Below, piece after piece: positions 35,461 through 44,915 of a DNA stretch of 64,000 bases. Numbering within the stretch: position 1 is the first letter of the stretch; each line of letters opens with the position of its first letter. A program made the position numbers and the translations under genes. The notes under the pieces are model-generated. The model saw nothing but the letters and a program-made list of their open reading frames with translations. It searched no databases and was not told where the DNA came from. The stretch is from NCBI RefSeq assembly GCF_002007605.1, contig NZ_CP019799.1, positions 4,271,501 through 4,335,500 on the forward strand. Direction: 5' to 3'. The stretch comes from Cellvibrio sp. PSBB023 (GTDB lineage Bacteria; Pseudomonadota; Gammaproteobacteria; Pseudomonadales; Cellvibrionaceae).

Positions 35461-38295
35461 CTATGCCACCGCTTTGCGGCGTCCCTTAGCAATCATTTCA
35501 CCGATCATGGCGGCCGCTTCCAGTTCTGAAATGTTGTGTTGTTGCATGAGTTTGAATCGCGCGGTTTTTTCTTCTTTCTCGGATTGTCCGAGTGCTAAAC
35601 ACAACCCGGGTGGCACGATGCGGAATAAGCCTTGAACGGTGTCACTCATGATGACGCCCTCGGTGTATTTCCGAGGTGCCTTTGTAGTGGAGAGCAGCAT
35701 GGTGCGCTGATCGGGTGTGAGTTTTCTAAACCGCTCGATATTGGCCAGCTCGCCTTGATCCACAAACAGGCACATCCACCACTCAAACATCGCTAGCATT
35801 TTTTCTGCATCGTCTGGGTAGTCCTTCATGTTCTGGGTGGCCTGCCACAACCACAGCCCCATGCGGCGACCTAACAATTTGGATACCACAACGAGATAGG
35901 ACGCGAGTAATTTGTCGGTAGTAATAACGTGGGCTTCGTCAGTGAGATTTATCGTAGGACGACCATCGCGCTGGGTGCGCTGCGCCCGGGCGATGATTTG
36001 ATTCACGATGGAGATATAAGCGACCGACAGCTTGTCTTTGTTAGCGCCGCCGGAAGCAAGCGTTCCCATTTCAATGCGAATAAAATCGGCATCGGGTAAC
36101 TCACTACCTGGTCTATCAAATAGTTCGCCTGCAAAGCCATCTGTAAACAAACTCATGGCTTCAACCATTTCATCAATGCGACCGGCGCGCTCGGTCTTCT
36201 CTGATTTAAGCGCCGCAAGTGCCGCAATAACATCACTGGTGAGCAAATCCTGTTCGCCTGCAAGTTTTGCGGTTCGTGCTGCATTGAGGATGGCTGTTTT
36301 AAGCAGGCCAACGTCCGATCGGCTCATGCGATCTTCTTCACGCGCTTCTCCGCCTGTGACCATGAGTCGAGCGATGATTAACATCTCACCTAGAATGTCA
36401 CGCTGACCACCATCGGCTGCCTCAGTATCTTTGCTCGCGGTTTCCAGCTCTGCTTCGCCCTCTAGCACTTCTTCCATCACTGAATGCGATTGAATTAAGT
36501 TGCCATTGCTATCAATCAACTCCAGCGCAGGTTTGTAGGGTGGAATCGAAGGCGCCATACCTGGGCGAAGAACAATATCTTCAACAGACTTGCCCCACTT
36601 TCTGAAAAACTCTGACAGCAAGTTAAAGCTGTTACCGGCTTCGATGACTACCCAGCGCGGATTGTGAATGGCGGTGATGAGCATCTGAAGCCATACCAAT
36701 GTTGCCGATTTACCAGCTCCAGTGGGGCCAAATAAAAACAAGTGTCCGTTTTTGGTTCTGTCGCCGGTATACAGTGGATCACATAAAAAACCTTCACCAC
36801 CGCGATTAAAACCAACAACACCTGGATTGCCAGTGCCCACGCCACGGCCATAGACAGGTAGCAAATTGGCGAGGTGGTGTGTGTATGCCAGGCGCTGGCG
36901 AATTTCTACTTGAGCCAGTGCAGGATCATAAGCACCCGGCAGAAAGCGAATGTAACGATCGAGGCGTACCTCATCGTATTCTGGATCGATGACTTGCAAG
37001 CCATTCGCAGCGAGTTTGGTTTCGACGGTCATAATGGCGTTATCAAGCTCGTCGTCATCGGCAGCGCGCAGTGCGATGCCTATGGCGTAGGGATAAAGTT
37101 TATTGCCGCGCGCAATTTGACTGCGAGCAAAGTCCACTTCTTCACGAGCTGCTTCTGCCTCGGGCGTATCCCCGCGCGAGTTTTTGGCCAGTTTTTCTAA
37201 ATGCTTACGTACCGCGCTCTGCGGTTTCACCACGATATTGGTAATGACTAGCGAGCCTTCCGGTAGCTCATCAATCAGGCATGTGATGCGGGCATTTGCT
37301 CCACTCACTTCTTCTTCACTGACATAACGCTCTGCAGTGAGTTGTCCAATCTTTGGTGCCTGATTCATTTGCTCAACGGATAACACCGTGTGCGGCATCC
37401 CGTCAAAATACCAGGAGCGCGTTTTTGCATCAGAGCGCACGTCTCGCGTCATTACATCATTGGATAAATCGTACTCGGCGGTTTTCTCATCCTCCGTGTG
37501 TGCATAGGGATTCATGCGCAGCCATGCCTCAGTATCCCCCTGTGTTTGGCGTGGATTTGGATTAAACCAGCGGAATAACCAATCTCGGATTTCACCGCCT
37601 TTTAATCGGCGACCATTAAGCCCCGCTGCTTTGAGCATCTGGTGAACGCGATCGCATTGCGTATCCAATTCACGCTCGGGCGTCATGCCTTTGCGCCGCG
37701 AACTGGCACCGGTGTGGCGACGATAAAAAACCATATAGGTTTTGCGCTTCGAGCCCCCCCAGTTTCTGTCGTTTGCGAGTGGATCAGTGAAGAGGCCACC
37801 TTTGCGCGACATATCCTCGATGTGTTCACGAAAAATCGTATCGATGAAATAATTGCTGTACTCGTCAAGCACTGCATCACGCTGCGCATGTACATGCATA
37901 GCATGATCGCGCACCCGATCAACAATCGATGTAAAAGACGCTGAATCCAGCCACGAATAGGTAGTTATTACCCACGGCGATTGGTTGTGCTCTTCAAATG
38001 TGCCAGTAATAAAATCGCGTATTTGATTGCGTTGCTGCGCCATAAAATCTTTAGAGCGCGCTTCTGTTGGTACTGGTTGCACTTCAAACACGGCAGCAAC
38101 ACTTCGGCCATCCTCCAGGAGCAGTTTGTCGTCCTCGATAATATCCAGCCAAGGTAAATAGCCTGATATTGGAGTGCGCTGCTTATAGCCACGCTTCAAA
38201 TCATTTGCGGTAATTTCTTTGCCGTTAACGGGTGCTCCCCGAAAAAAATAATCTTTGAGTCCTGCGGCTATTTTGCTCTTTAGGTCGGCTGTCAT
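35461..38295 (-). CDS. traC: VirB4/TraC-type ATPase of the conjugation apparatus (TIGR03744)
   Basis: 944 residues. Walker A FGPTGAGKSATLVW lies near residue 525 and Walker B INLTDEAHVI near 785; the N-terminal half (VAAVFEVQPVPTEARSKDF) is the membrane-associated VirB4 region. This is the cytoplasmic motor that powers pilus building and substrate transfer and is the most conserved part of type IV secretion. Length fits the PFL_4706-type TraC group. Its start overlaps the end of the lipoprotein gene by 4 bp. Confidence 0.95.
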   Translation of the reverse strand: MTADLKSKIAAGLKDYFFRGAPVNGKEITANDLKRGYKQRTPISGYLPWLDIIEDDKLLLEDGRSVAAVFEVQPVPTEARSKDFMAQQRNQIRDFITGTFEEHNQSPWVITTYSWLDSASFTSIVDRVRDHAMHVHAQRDAVLDEYSNYFIDTIFREHIEDMSRKGGLFTDPLANDRNWGGSKRKTYMVFYRRHTGASSRRKGMTPERELDTQCDRVHQMLKAAGLNGRRLKGGEIRDWLFRWFNPNPRQTQGDTEAWLRMNPYAHTEDEKTAEYDLSNDVMTRDVRSDAKTRSWYFDGMPHTVLSVEQMNQAPKIGQLTAERYVSEEEVSGANARITCLIDELPEGSLVITNIVVKPQSAVRKHLEKLAKNSRGDTPEAEAAREEVDFARSQIARGNKLYPYAIGIALRAADDDELDNAIMTVETKLAANGLQVIDPEYDEVRLDRYIRFLPGAYDPALAQVEIRQRLAYTHHLANLLPVYGRGVGTGNPGVVGFNRGGEGFLCDPLYTGDRTKNGHLFLFGPTGAGKSATLVWLQMLITAIHNPRWVVIEAGNSFNLLSEFFRKWGKSVEDIVLRPGMAPSIPPYKPALELIDSNGNLIQSHSVMEEVLEGEAELETASKDTEAADGGQRDILGEMLIIARLMVTGGEAREEDRMSRSDVGLLKTAILNAARTAKLAGEQDLLTSDVIAALAALKSEKTERAGRIDEMVEAMSLFTDGFAGELFDRPGSELPDADFIRIEMGTLASGGANKDKLSVAYISIVNQIIARAQRTQRDGRPTINLTDEAHVITTDKLLASYLVVVSKLLGRRMGLWLWQATQNMKDYPDDAEKMLAMFEWWMCLFVDQGELANIERFRKLTPDQRTMLLSTTKAPRKYTEGVIMSDTVQGLFRIVPPGLCLALGQSEKEEKTARFKLMQQHNISELEAAAMIGEMIAKGRRKAVA

Positions 38296-38783
38296 TCGTG
38301 AAATAACTCCCGCTCATAATTATTTTTTTTAGCTTTTTGATCCGCTTTATCCGCAATCACTTTAATTTTGTGGTCTGTAATAATCCGAGCAGCATCCAGG
38401 GTTTCTCCCGGAAGTGCATAGGGTTGACGTTCATACATGGAGAATCGAGTTATGTAAGCCGGTACAGGCGCGCCGGTAACTCCCACAGCATGTGGGCGTA
38501 CATACATGAACAAGTCTGGATTGGGCAGCCGTGGGTAAAGATGGTCTAGACGCTCGGGGTAGGGTGGCAGCCCAAGCTGTAGATAGACAGACTCCACTGC
38601 AGGACGCTGCATCAGCAGTGCTTGACGGTCTGCGATCGCTGATTGGTTTGTTCCTGTGTAATCCTCATAAACCTGTTTCATGGTGGGCGCGTTTGGATTC
38701 GTCACATCATCCAATTTTGATGCGCAGCCAGACAAGAAAATGACCGCTAAAACCAGTGGTAAATTAATCCAGTGCGTTAACAT
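38292..38783 (-). CDS. Conjugation lipoprotein, TraV-like (TIGR03751)
   Basis: 163 residues from the ATG at 38783, which has GGAGG five bases upstream and directly starts a lipoprotein signal (MLTHWINLPLVLAVIFLSGC with lipobox LSGC); a frame open to 38819 overlaps the upstream gene. The mature protein should be anchored in the outer membrane. The place between the TraB-like and TraC genes matches TraV/VirB7-like lipoproteins that build the outer-membrane core complex. Confidence 0.85.
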   Translation of the reverse strand: MLTHWINLPLVLAVIFLSGCASKLDDVTNPNAPTMKQVYEDYTGTNQSAIADRQALLMQRPAVESVYLQLGLPPYPERLDHLYPRLPNPDLFMYVRPHAVGVTGAPVPAYITRFSMYERQPYALPGETLDAARIITDHKIKVIADKADQKAKKNNYERELFHE

Positions 38784-40248
38784 TGCGACCTCCATTGTTG
38801 TAGGCGAGTTTGCGCGCATCGCTGTGGTAATCGATGTATAAATCTTGAGTGATGTTTAATGAGACTTTTGCTGCTGGATCGACGTAAATCACATCAAACG
38901 TGTCGCGCATACGCTTGCTGTAAAAATCCATTACGGTATCCATCGAGTCGGAGTAGGTTTGGTTATTGATAAAGGCAGCTTGGTTGCCAGTAACACTGGT
39001 TGACCCACCACCCAAAGGGTTATCGGTCGTCGTCGTCTCTGCAGCGGCCTTAGCATCGAAATAGCTCTTTGCTGCGCCCAACATTCCCATGGTGAATAAT
39101 TGTTTATGTGCATCCGTCACACGACGACCTGGTATGCAGGGAACGCCTTGCGGGTTGGTGATGTAGCCAATACTGGCTGAGGCCTCTCCCTCGGCAAAAG
39201 GAGAATTGGATTTCGCTGCTTTAGAGCCACCGCCACCGTTTAATGCCTGGTCATAACGCATGTGCTGAATGCGTCCATCTTGGAATGTATAGGTGGCCGC
39301 CGTGAGGCTTACTGCAACACAAGAAAGATTCCAATTGCCGCGCGCAATACCTTCAAAAACAATCCCTTTTAAACCAGGAATGCGAAGACCATTTGTTGCG
39401 AGGTTTTCTTCACCAACAATAAATTTTGCAGGGAATGGATCGTTGACCTTGCCACCCAATGGCACAGTGCCAATCAAAGCAGTCATCGCCACGGATTCAA
39501 AAATCGTTCCTCGTGCCGGGATGGTGTAATGCGGTGTAATCTCTGGCGCAATTTTGCCGCCAGTCTTTTTCAGCGTATTGGTAATACCTGTTTTTGAGCC
39601 AACATCAGATACACCAGCAGCACCCGCCGCCATTTTTTGCTTAAGCGCTGACTCAGCAAGTTTTGGATCAAAGTTAAGCAGCTGAGAGCGAGTCATCGGC
39701 CTGATAGTGACGTATCCAGGTAACGCGGGTGATTGTTCAATGAGGCCTTTTTTGTTGGGCTTTGCGCTGCCCGTTTGTCCCCAGCCTAAATCCTCTTGAG
39801 TGACTTCGTACCCATTATTTTTTGCGGCTTTTTCCTTGCTCTCTTTCAGCATATTTTGAGAGAGCAATTTAAAATCCTCTTTCATAGCAACAAGCTCTGA
39901 ACTCATTTGCTGAAAGACTGGGTTTTCCTCAACTTTGGCCGCATTCCCTGGTGCAGATTTACTGCCTTCGAGTTGTGCCAGTCTTCTTTCGAGCAACTCC
40001 TGGTTGTCTTTGAGGCGCTTGTTTTCGTCTACCTGAGCGGTATAGCGTGCCGAAACCTCGCGGATGGTTTCCGCAACGGTATCGCCGTCCTCTGATTTTG
40101 GTGACGTTTTTTGTGGCTGAGCTGAACCCTCGGTTGATACTTTTGGTGTTGGTTTGTTGTTGGAGTTGATCACCGTCACAACCACACCAATGGCCAGTAC
40201 AGCAACCAGTACCCAGGTCAATTTATTACTGCTCATACTAGTAGCCAT
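38764..40248 (-). CDS. TraB/VirB10-like conjugation protein, PFL_4705 family (TIGR03752)
   Basis: 494 residues from the ATG at 40248, chosen because GGAGG lies seven bases upstream; the frame is open to 40284. One N-terminal membrane span (LTWVLVAVLAIGVVVTVI) is followed by a coiled coil (about 60-130), as in VirB10/TraB proteins that bridge both membranes. The C-terminal beta-rich domain contains PARGTIFESVAMTALIG and NTQDLYIDYHSDARKL-like end. It overlaps both neighbours by a few bases to 20 bp. Confidence 0.88.
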   Translation of the reverse strand: MATSMSSNKLTWVLVAVLAIGVVVTVINSNNKPTPKVSTEGSAQPQKTSPKSEDGDTVAETIREVSARYTAQVDENKRLKDNQELLERRLAQLEGSKSAPGNAAKVEENPVFQQMSSELVAMKEDFKLLSQNMLKESKEKAAKNNGYEVTQEDLGWGQTGSAKPNKKGLIEQSPALPGYVTIRPMTRSQLLNFDPKLAESALKQKMAAGAAGVSDVGSKTGITNTLKKTGGKIAPEITPHYTIPARGTIFESVAMTALIGTVPLGGKVNDPFPAKFIVGEENLATNGLRIPGLKGIVFEGIARGNWNLSCVAVSLTAATYTFQDGRIQHMRYDQALNGGGGSKAAKSNSPFAEGEASASIGYITNPQGVPCIPGRRVTDAHKQLFTMGMLGAAKSYFDAKAAAETTTTDNPLGGGSTSVTGNQAAFINNQTYSDSMDTVMDFYSKRMRDTFDVIYVDPAAKVSLNITQDLYIDYHSDARKLAYNNGGRNVNALD

Positions 40249-41056
40249 AACCATCCTCCATGACTGCTGCGGTAAATGGAGCATCGGAAATCAGATAGAG
40301 CGTGGTGCGATCTTCAAGTGTGCCAGCCGCACCCAAATACAAATGCTGTGCAGTGATATGTGTGAAATTTCCATTTATCAGGCCGGGGTTAATCTGTACT
40401 GACACAGGGCTTTTGTTTTCCACCATAACTGCAGTGATAAAGCGACCGTATCCTGCCCAGGCACCTACTATCGAGTATTGGTACTGCTCTCCGGATTGTG
40501 AGCGCATGAGCGGAAAATTTGCCGTAATCGTTGGAACTGGCTGCGCATTAATATCCGGATTTACAGGCATGAGTCGGCGCGGCGCGTAGAGCGTTTGAGA
40601 TGCAAATCGGGTCAGTAATATTTCTGGTGGGTCGAGCTGCTCGATGGAGGGTGATGTCACTGATTCGCTCAAGGCCTCAGTCTGTTGCGCAGCCTTTTGA
40701 GCAATAACCCTATCAGGATCTTCGATATACAGTGGTTCAGCGGTTGCACCATGCTGCCCCACTAAATCAATCAGATAAACCGAATCATTATCGGTTGCCG
40801 TGGCGATAACGCGCACAGTGTCAAAAGCCTCTGTCGCCTTCCAATAAACCACACGTTGATTCGGCGCAAGTGACTCCAGGCGTTCGGTCACCTCCATCGG
40901 CACTTGTAAGGTAATATCGGTGGGAAAAGAAACACGGATCTCTTCGCCGACTGGCAGCACAATTGTTATCGGAAATTTATTCCACACAACTGTTCGTTCA
41001 GCGAATGCGTGTAACGGAATCATTGCGATTAATACAATCCACATTATCTTTTTCAT
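40238..41056 (-). CDS. TraK/VirB9-like conjugation protein, PFL_4704 family (TIGR03749)
   Basis: 272 residues with a signal peptide (KKIMWIVLIAMIPLHAFA). The mature protein starts ERTVVWNKFPITIVLPVGEE and contains SQTLYAPRRLMP, patterns of the DUF3438/TIGR03749 group. The group sits between the VirB8-like and VirB10-like proteins and is taken as the TraK/VirB9 counterpart in the outer-membrane core. Confidence 0.87.
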   Translation of the reverse strand: MKKIMWIVLIAMIPLHAFAERTVVWNKFPITIVLPVGEEIRVSFPTDITLQVPMEVTERLESLAPNQRVVYWKATEAFDTVRVIATATDNDSVYLIDLVGQHGATAEPLYIEDPDRVIAQKAAQQTEALSESVTSPSIEQLDPPEILLTRFASQTLYAPRRLMPVNPDINAQPVPTITANFPLMRSQSGEQYQYSIVGAWAGYGRFITAVMVENKSPVSVQINPGLINGNFTHITAQHLYLGAAGTLEDRTTLYLISDAPFTAAVMEDGYGY

Positions 41057-41733
41057 TGATTTCTTGCCCTCGCTTTTTTGCTATTTTCTTCAGCTTCTTG
41101 CTCTGCGCGGGTCGGATCAAACATAAATCCGTCCAAGGCCATACCCATGACATTGCATTTGCGTGAGTCAGGCACAACACGAATGGAATAACTCATGGCA
41201 ACATCTTTAATAATCACGCCTTTGACTCGCTCTTGAATTTTCAGCAACAGGGCAACTGAAAAAACATTTGAGCCAAGCTCTGTGACCGTTTGGGGATGGT
41301 AGGGCGATATTTCTGATAGAACGCGTGTTCTATCCAGTTCGCCTTGTTTACGTTTTAGTGCATGGTTTTTACGGAGCCATTGCTCGAACTCTGGCGTTAC
41401 TAAACATTGATATTCATTAATCAGGCGCTCGTAATCTTCTTTGCCGTTAACGCCCCAATCATTTAAGTTGCGCCAGACATACATGGCGAATGCGTAAGTA
41501 TTCGCAGCCTGCAGTGCACCAGGTTTTAGCGTGGCTCCTTTTGATAAGTCTGGCGGTACATGCACAGTTATTTCATTTTGTCGTGAGTAAATAACTAACG
41601 ATTGGATAAATACCAATGCAGCCAGCACGAACACCACAATGCGCAATGTCCAGATGTGTGAATCGTTTGAATGTAGGATGTTGCGTGCATCACCCACGGC
41701 GTGCCCCCTTACCAAATCTCTCTGTGTGTCCAA
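41053..41733 (-). CDS. VirB8/TraE-like conjugation protein, PFL_4703 family (TIGR03746)
   Basis: 226 residues. One membrane span near 28-48 (LRIVVFVLAALVFIQSLVIY), then a periplasmic domain with HVPPDLSKGATLKPG and LNDWGVNGKEDYERLI, as in DUF2895/TIGR03746. VirB8-like proteins form a scaffold in the inner membrane. Start and stop overlap with neighbours by 44 and 4 bp. Confidence 0.87.
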   Translation of the reverse strand: MDTQRDLVRGHAVGDARNILHSNDSHIWTLRIVVFVLAALVFIQSLVIYSRQNEITVHVPPDLSKGATLKPGALQAANTYAFAMYVWRNLNDWGVNGKEDYERLINEYQCLVTPEFEQWLRKNHALKRKQGELDRTRVLSEISPYHPQTVTELGSNVFSVALLLKIQERVKGVIIKDVAMSYSIRVVPDSRKCNVMGMALDGFMFDPTRAEQEAEENSKKARARNQ

Positions 41734-42046
41734 TATATTTTCCTGATGCCATTCCCAGACTTAATTTGAATAGGAATATTTTTTCCTTAAACCAAGTCAG
41801 GTAAAACTTCTGGCGAATATGTTTAATCCAGTTCATGGATAACCAGCAAACACCCACCGCAAGCATCAACCCAATGATGATGCCGAGCATGAAAAAACCT
41901 ATTGCAATACCGACGATAACGCCGATCACTAGTCCAGTAGCGAATCCGATAAATATCGAACCCATCAGTTCGCTTTGGGTGCAATCGTTATAAACAATTG
42001 GCTCTTGATTAACCGCATCTGCAAGCCGGTTTTCATGCTCGGACAT
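41690..42046 (-). CDS. TIGR03750/DUF3487 conjugation membrane protein
   Basis: 118 residues from the ATG at 42046 (MSEHENRLADAV), preceded by GGAG eight bases upstream; the longer frame to 42109 runs into the upstream gene. Two adjacent glycine-rich membrane helices occur at about 30-70 (FIGFATGLVIGVIVGIAIG). The C-terminal half is basic. Position and shape match DUF3487, which may correspond to TraL/VirB3 of other systems. Confidence 0.83.
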   Translation of the reverse strand: MSEHENRLADAVNQEPIVYNDCTQSELMGSIFIGFATGLVIGVIVGIAIGFFMLGIIIGLMLAVGVCWLSMNWIKHIRQKFYLTWFKEKIFLFKLSLGMASGKYIGHTERFGKGARRG

Positions 42047-42084
42047 GTTGGGTCTCCATTGAATTGAGCGGATGAAAAGCTGAA

Positions 42085-42498
42085 TTAGCTCAGGAAACTT
42101 AATACCCATGTGCCAACGGCAATTACAAAAATCACCATAATTACGCTGCCCAGTGAATCACCAATCACCGCGCCCCAGCGACCTTGATCATTTGATTTTT
42201 GTTCATTCCAAGATTTCAAAATAGTTTTAAGTGCCACAAAACCGGAGTACAGCATTGCACCCCAAATGGCGATTTTTCCAAGGTATTTGAGAATGATGAT
42301 GATAATGTCAGCGCCATCAGAATCTTCATCTATGCCATCGATATCAACGGTTGGCATTGTGATTTCTTGCGCATTGGCACTGGCAATAGCAACCAAACCG
42401 GTGAGCAACAGTAAGGAAGGAAGGAATTTTTTTAATGCCTGTATTTTTGCGCGAGCGCGAGCACTCAATAATTGAGGCAATGAAACCAGCTTTAACAT
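42085..42498 (-). CDS. TIGR03745/DUF2976 conjugation membrane protein (pilin-like)
   Basis: 137 residues with an N-terminal signal-like hydrophobic segment ending in ASANAQE near residue 44, an acidic stretch (DIDGIDEDSDGAD) and two further hydrophobic segments (about 68-90 and 115-135). This layout (long leader, short mature protein with two helices) fits the TraA/VirB2-like pilin candidate of type G systems. The role as pilin is an inference from the family. Confidence 0.83.
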   Translation of the reverse strand: MLKLVSLPQLLSARARAKIQALKKFLPSLLLLTGLVAIASANAQEITMPTVDIDGIDEDSDGADIIIIILKYLGKIAIWGAMLYSGFVALKTILKSWNEQKSNDQGRWGAVIGDSLGSVIMVIFVIAVGTWVLSFLS

Positions 42499-42513
42499 AC
42501 AAACTCCGATAGA

Positions 42514-42750
42514 TTAATTGGACATGAATAGCGCTACTAGCAGCAGCAACAGAAACAGTCCTCTCAACACTACCCAGAGCAAACGAACATCATCTTTATT
42601 TCTATCTTCGCTTCTTTCCTGAAACGCTTTGATTGTTATGATCATCCATGTAATTCCTAGCACTAAAAACAACAATACAGCGAACGCCGTGTAAAGCGTG
42701 TAAGGCTGTCCAAAATAGGCGATAAAAACATCTTTAGCTGCATTGTTCAT
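42514..42750 (-). CDS. TIGR03758/DUF3262 conjugation membrane protein
   Basis: 78 residues with two hydrophobic helices (about 18-42 and 60-76) and a charged turn between (FQERSEDRNKDDV). Starts with NAAKDVFIAYFGQ, in keeping with DUF3262. It lies between the RAQPRD and DUF2976 genes as usual in PFGI-1-class operons. Exact function unknown. Confidence 0.82.
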   Translation of the reverse strand: MNNAAKDVFIAYFGQPYTLYTAFAVLLFLVLGITWMIITIKAFQERSEDRNKDDVRLLWVVLRGLFLLLLLVALFMSN

Positions 42751-42752
42751 GC

Positions 42753-43049
42753 TTAGTTCTTGCTCGCTAATTCAAGCGATTTAATGTTGCGCGGTGAACG
42801 AGACGGTTTTGTGATGTGCGATTCAAGTGCACGTTTCATTTCCTGCAAATCATTGCGCAATGCCACATAGTCCAAATTGATACGCGCGTGGGGATCAGCT
42901 TTGTTTTGTGCTTTAGCTGCCAGCTCATCTAGATGCGCAAGATCCTGGGCAATTTTTATCAGATATCGACGCTCTTCCTCAGTAGTAGCATCGGTATTGG
43001 CAACGCTAGTCACACTCACTAACAGGCCAAGCAGTAGCATATATTTCAT
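42753..43049 (-). CDS. RAQPRD-family conjugation protein (TIGR01690)
   Basis: 98 residues with a signal peptide (MKYMLLLGLLVSVTSVA). The name-giving motif is represented by ADPHARINLDYVALRNDL, with the following helix that closes the family signature. Periplasmic, function unknown, but a reliable marker of PFGI-1/ICEclc-class conjugation operons. Confidence 0.87.
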   Translation of the reverse strand: MKYMLLLGLLVSVTSVANTDATTEEERRYLIKIAQDLAHLDELAAKAQNKADPHARINLDYVALRNDLQEMKRALESHITKPSRSPRNIKSLELASKN

Positions 43050-43552
43050 TGGGTAATTTCCTCTGTGGTTATCAATACGGGGTAGCTATCCACATCAAAC
43101 TGTTCTGCAATGCTCTCTACAGGCATTGCTTGTAACTCAATGGTTCCGGCGTACTGCTGTAATCTCGCAAGCTCTGCCGCTGATCTCACATTGGTCACGA
43201 GTCCCAGTGCATTTATTTCCTGCAAATGATTCAGGTTGGTTTCAAGCCACTGCGCTGAATGCTCGTCGTAACCAAGAATAAAAAATGGTCTGGACACCGG
43301 TTTATCATGCTGCTTGGTTTCGATCACACCGACCGATAAGTCAGATTCAATAGGAAAGCGTTGCAGCAATCCGTTCTCTGCTGGTGCCTGTGGCACAGGC
43401 ATCCGGTTAGCCAACTCGCGTATTTGCTCCTGCGGAGACTTAAGCCCTGTTTCGCGGCCGCCATAATCAGCCAATACCTCCGTCTCGGCATGAATAATGG
43501 GACAAGCCATTAGCCCCAACAAACAAACGATCATTTTTAGTTTTCCCTGCAT
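43046..43552 (-). CDS. PFL_4695-family conjugation protein (TIGR03765)
   Basis: 168 residues with a signal peptide (IVCLLGLMACPIIHAE). The mature part contains VLADYGGRETG, FFILGYDEHSAQWLE and the end SYPVLITTEEI, the signature of the TIGR03765 family that follows the lytic transglycosylase gene. Role unknown; periplasmic. It overlaps the next gene by 4 bp and the previous one by a single base. Confidence 0.83.
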   Translation of the reverse strand: MQGKLKMIVCLLGLMACPIIHAETEVLADYGGRETGLKSPQEQIRELANRMPVPQAPAENGLLQRFPIESDLSVGVIETKQHDKPVSRPFFILGYDEHSAQWLETNLNHLQEINALGLVTNVRSAAELARLQQYAGTIELQAMPVESIAEQFDVDSYPVLITTEEITQ

Positions 43553-44148
43553 CAGTCATTACTCGCCAAGGCTTGATGAATCCCAAGTGCGGATCTGCCG
43601 TATTCGTTACACCGGACACTAATTTTCTGGCACTTTCGGTAAACCAATTCGCGATACTCTTTTGCTAAGGCATGATTGCTTGGACTGTGATAACGACCTA
43701 CTGCTTGCCACCAATCCGGTGAGCCTTCTCTCCAGGTATTTACAAAATGCTCGACCAAAAGCTGCGCCGCGTAGTTGAGGTTGATTGTTGGATCTAATGC
43801 TTCAATGACTGAATCAAATCGGTGCGCATGTGACGGCATGTAGATTTGCCCAATTCCCACGGCCACTCGCCCAACTTTTCCCTCACGTGCCGCTTTATCC
43901 ATAGCTGTTAATAATGCTATTTCGGCCTCTTCTCGGGTTTCAAAATAGTGACCCTTCTTGTCGATATTCAACGTCCAAGGCCAAGGTAGAAATTTATCCT
44001 GGCCAGACTTTCCACTTTCTTGCAGTGCGATGGCGAAAAACACATCAGCAGGAATGCCGTATTGGTCTGCAATGATTCGATACGCTCGCGGAATTTCTGC
44101 CATGACAGATTGCGCAGTCATCAGCAAAATAAATACCCATACCTTCAT
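43552..44148 (-). CDS. Lytic transglycosylase of the conjugation operon (SLT-like)
   Basis: 198 residues with a signal peptide (VWVFILLMTAQSVMA). The catalytic Glu lies in FFAIALQESGKSG near residue 45; further family motifs are VGIGQIYMPSH and LNYAAQLLVEHF. The enzyme opens the cell wall locally so the secretion channel can cross it, as VirB1-like proteins do. Confidence 0.92.
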   Translation of the reverse strand: MKVWVFILLMTAQSVMAEIPRAYRIIADQYGIPADVFFAIALQESGKSGQDKFLPWPWTLNIDKKGHYFETREEAEIALLTAMDKAAREGKVGRVAVGIGQIYMPSHAHRFDSVIEALDPTINLNYAAQLLVEHFVNTWREGSPDWWQAVGRYHSPSNHALAKEYRELVYRKCQKISVRCNEYGRSALGIHQALASND

Positions 44149-44915
44149 ATCGCAACAACCTGATCACCGCCTGCGATCTGCCTAAATAATCCCGGCAATT
44201 TGGGTGCGGGAATTCCGAGGCCGCTGGTGACTAAATGAAAAACGCCGTTATCGTGATTGAGCGTAATTTCTTTCGTTCTCACCCGTTCAACCGGAATTCC
44301 GGCACTTTCCGCCCATCTAAAAATGTCCTCGTCCGACTTGGCACCGGAGATATAAATATCGACCTTGGCTTGCGTTTTTAACACTCGCCCCATGAGTGAC
44401 CGGCAGTGTGCATCGCACGCACCGAACTGAATAAACAATCTCAATTTGTCGTAGGGTTTGATGGTCGCCAGTGTTGGTTTGCGTTGCTCCATCCACTCCA
44501 CATAGCGCGCATGAACAATTTTTCGTTCTTTGTCATACAGCGTTTGGAACTCCGTCACTCTGTATTGCCGCCACGTATCTATTTCTGCAGCAATTCGCGC
44601 ATATCGCCTGCGTTCCTCGACGGACGGTGCGTAATGCCCCAGTATCGCCAAGGGTGAGGCGTCATTTGCCCACTCAGACCACGGTGATTTGGTCTTGAGC
44701 AATTGATATCTTTCCCATTCCTCGGAAGTGAGCTGCCAATACTCATTTGGCTTTGCGTGTACCTCCGAATAGCGAGCGATTAGGTCGTCAGTGTTCGTGG
44801 CAGGAGTAAACACAACATCGCGATTATCGCTTGCTTGATAGTCCTGTGAGTTGGCTGTTCCTATTAGTGCAAGAAACAAGAGCACACTCGACGTGATGGA
44901 TGTTAGGTTCATCAT
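44145..44915 (-). CDS. PFL_4693-family conjugation protein (TIGR03759)
   Basis: 256 residues with a signal peptide (SVLLFLALIGTANSQ). Family-like stretches: YWQLTSEEWERYQLLK, SPLAILGHYAPSVEERRRYA, and near the end DIYISGAKSDEDIFRWA. It has a two-Cys motif CDAHCRSL that recalls a redox or metal site. Periplasmic; exact role in conjugation unknown. Confidence 0.86.
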   Translation of the reverse strand: MMNLTSITSSVLLFLALIGTANSQDYQASDNRDVVFTPATNTDDLIARYSEVHAKPNEYWQLTSEEWERYQLLKTKSPWSEWANDASPLAILGHYAPSVEERRRYARIAAEIDTWRQYRVTEFQTLYDKERKIVHARYVEWMEQRKPTLATIKPYDKLRLFIQFGACDAHCRSLMGRVLKTQAKVDIYISGAKSDEDIFRWAESAGIPVERVRTKEITLNHDNGVFHLVTSGLGIPAPKLPGLFRQIAGGDQVVAI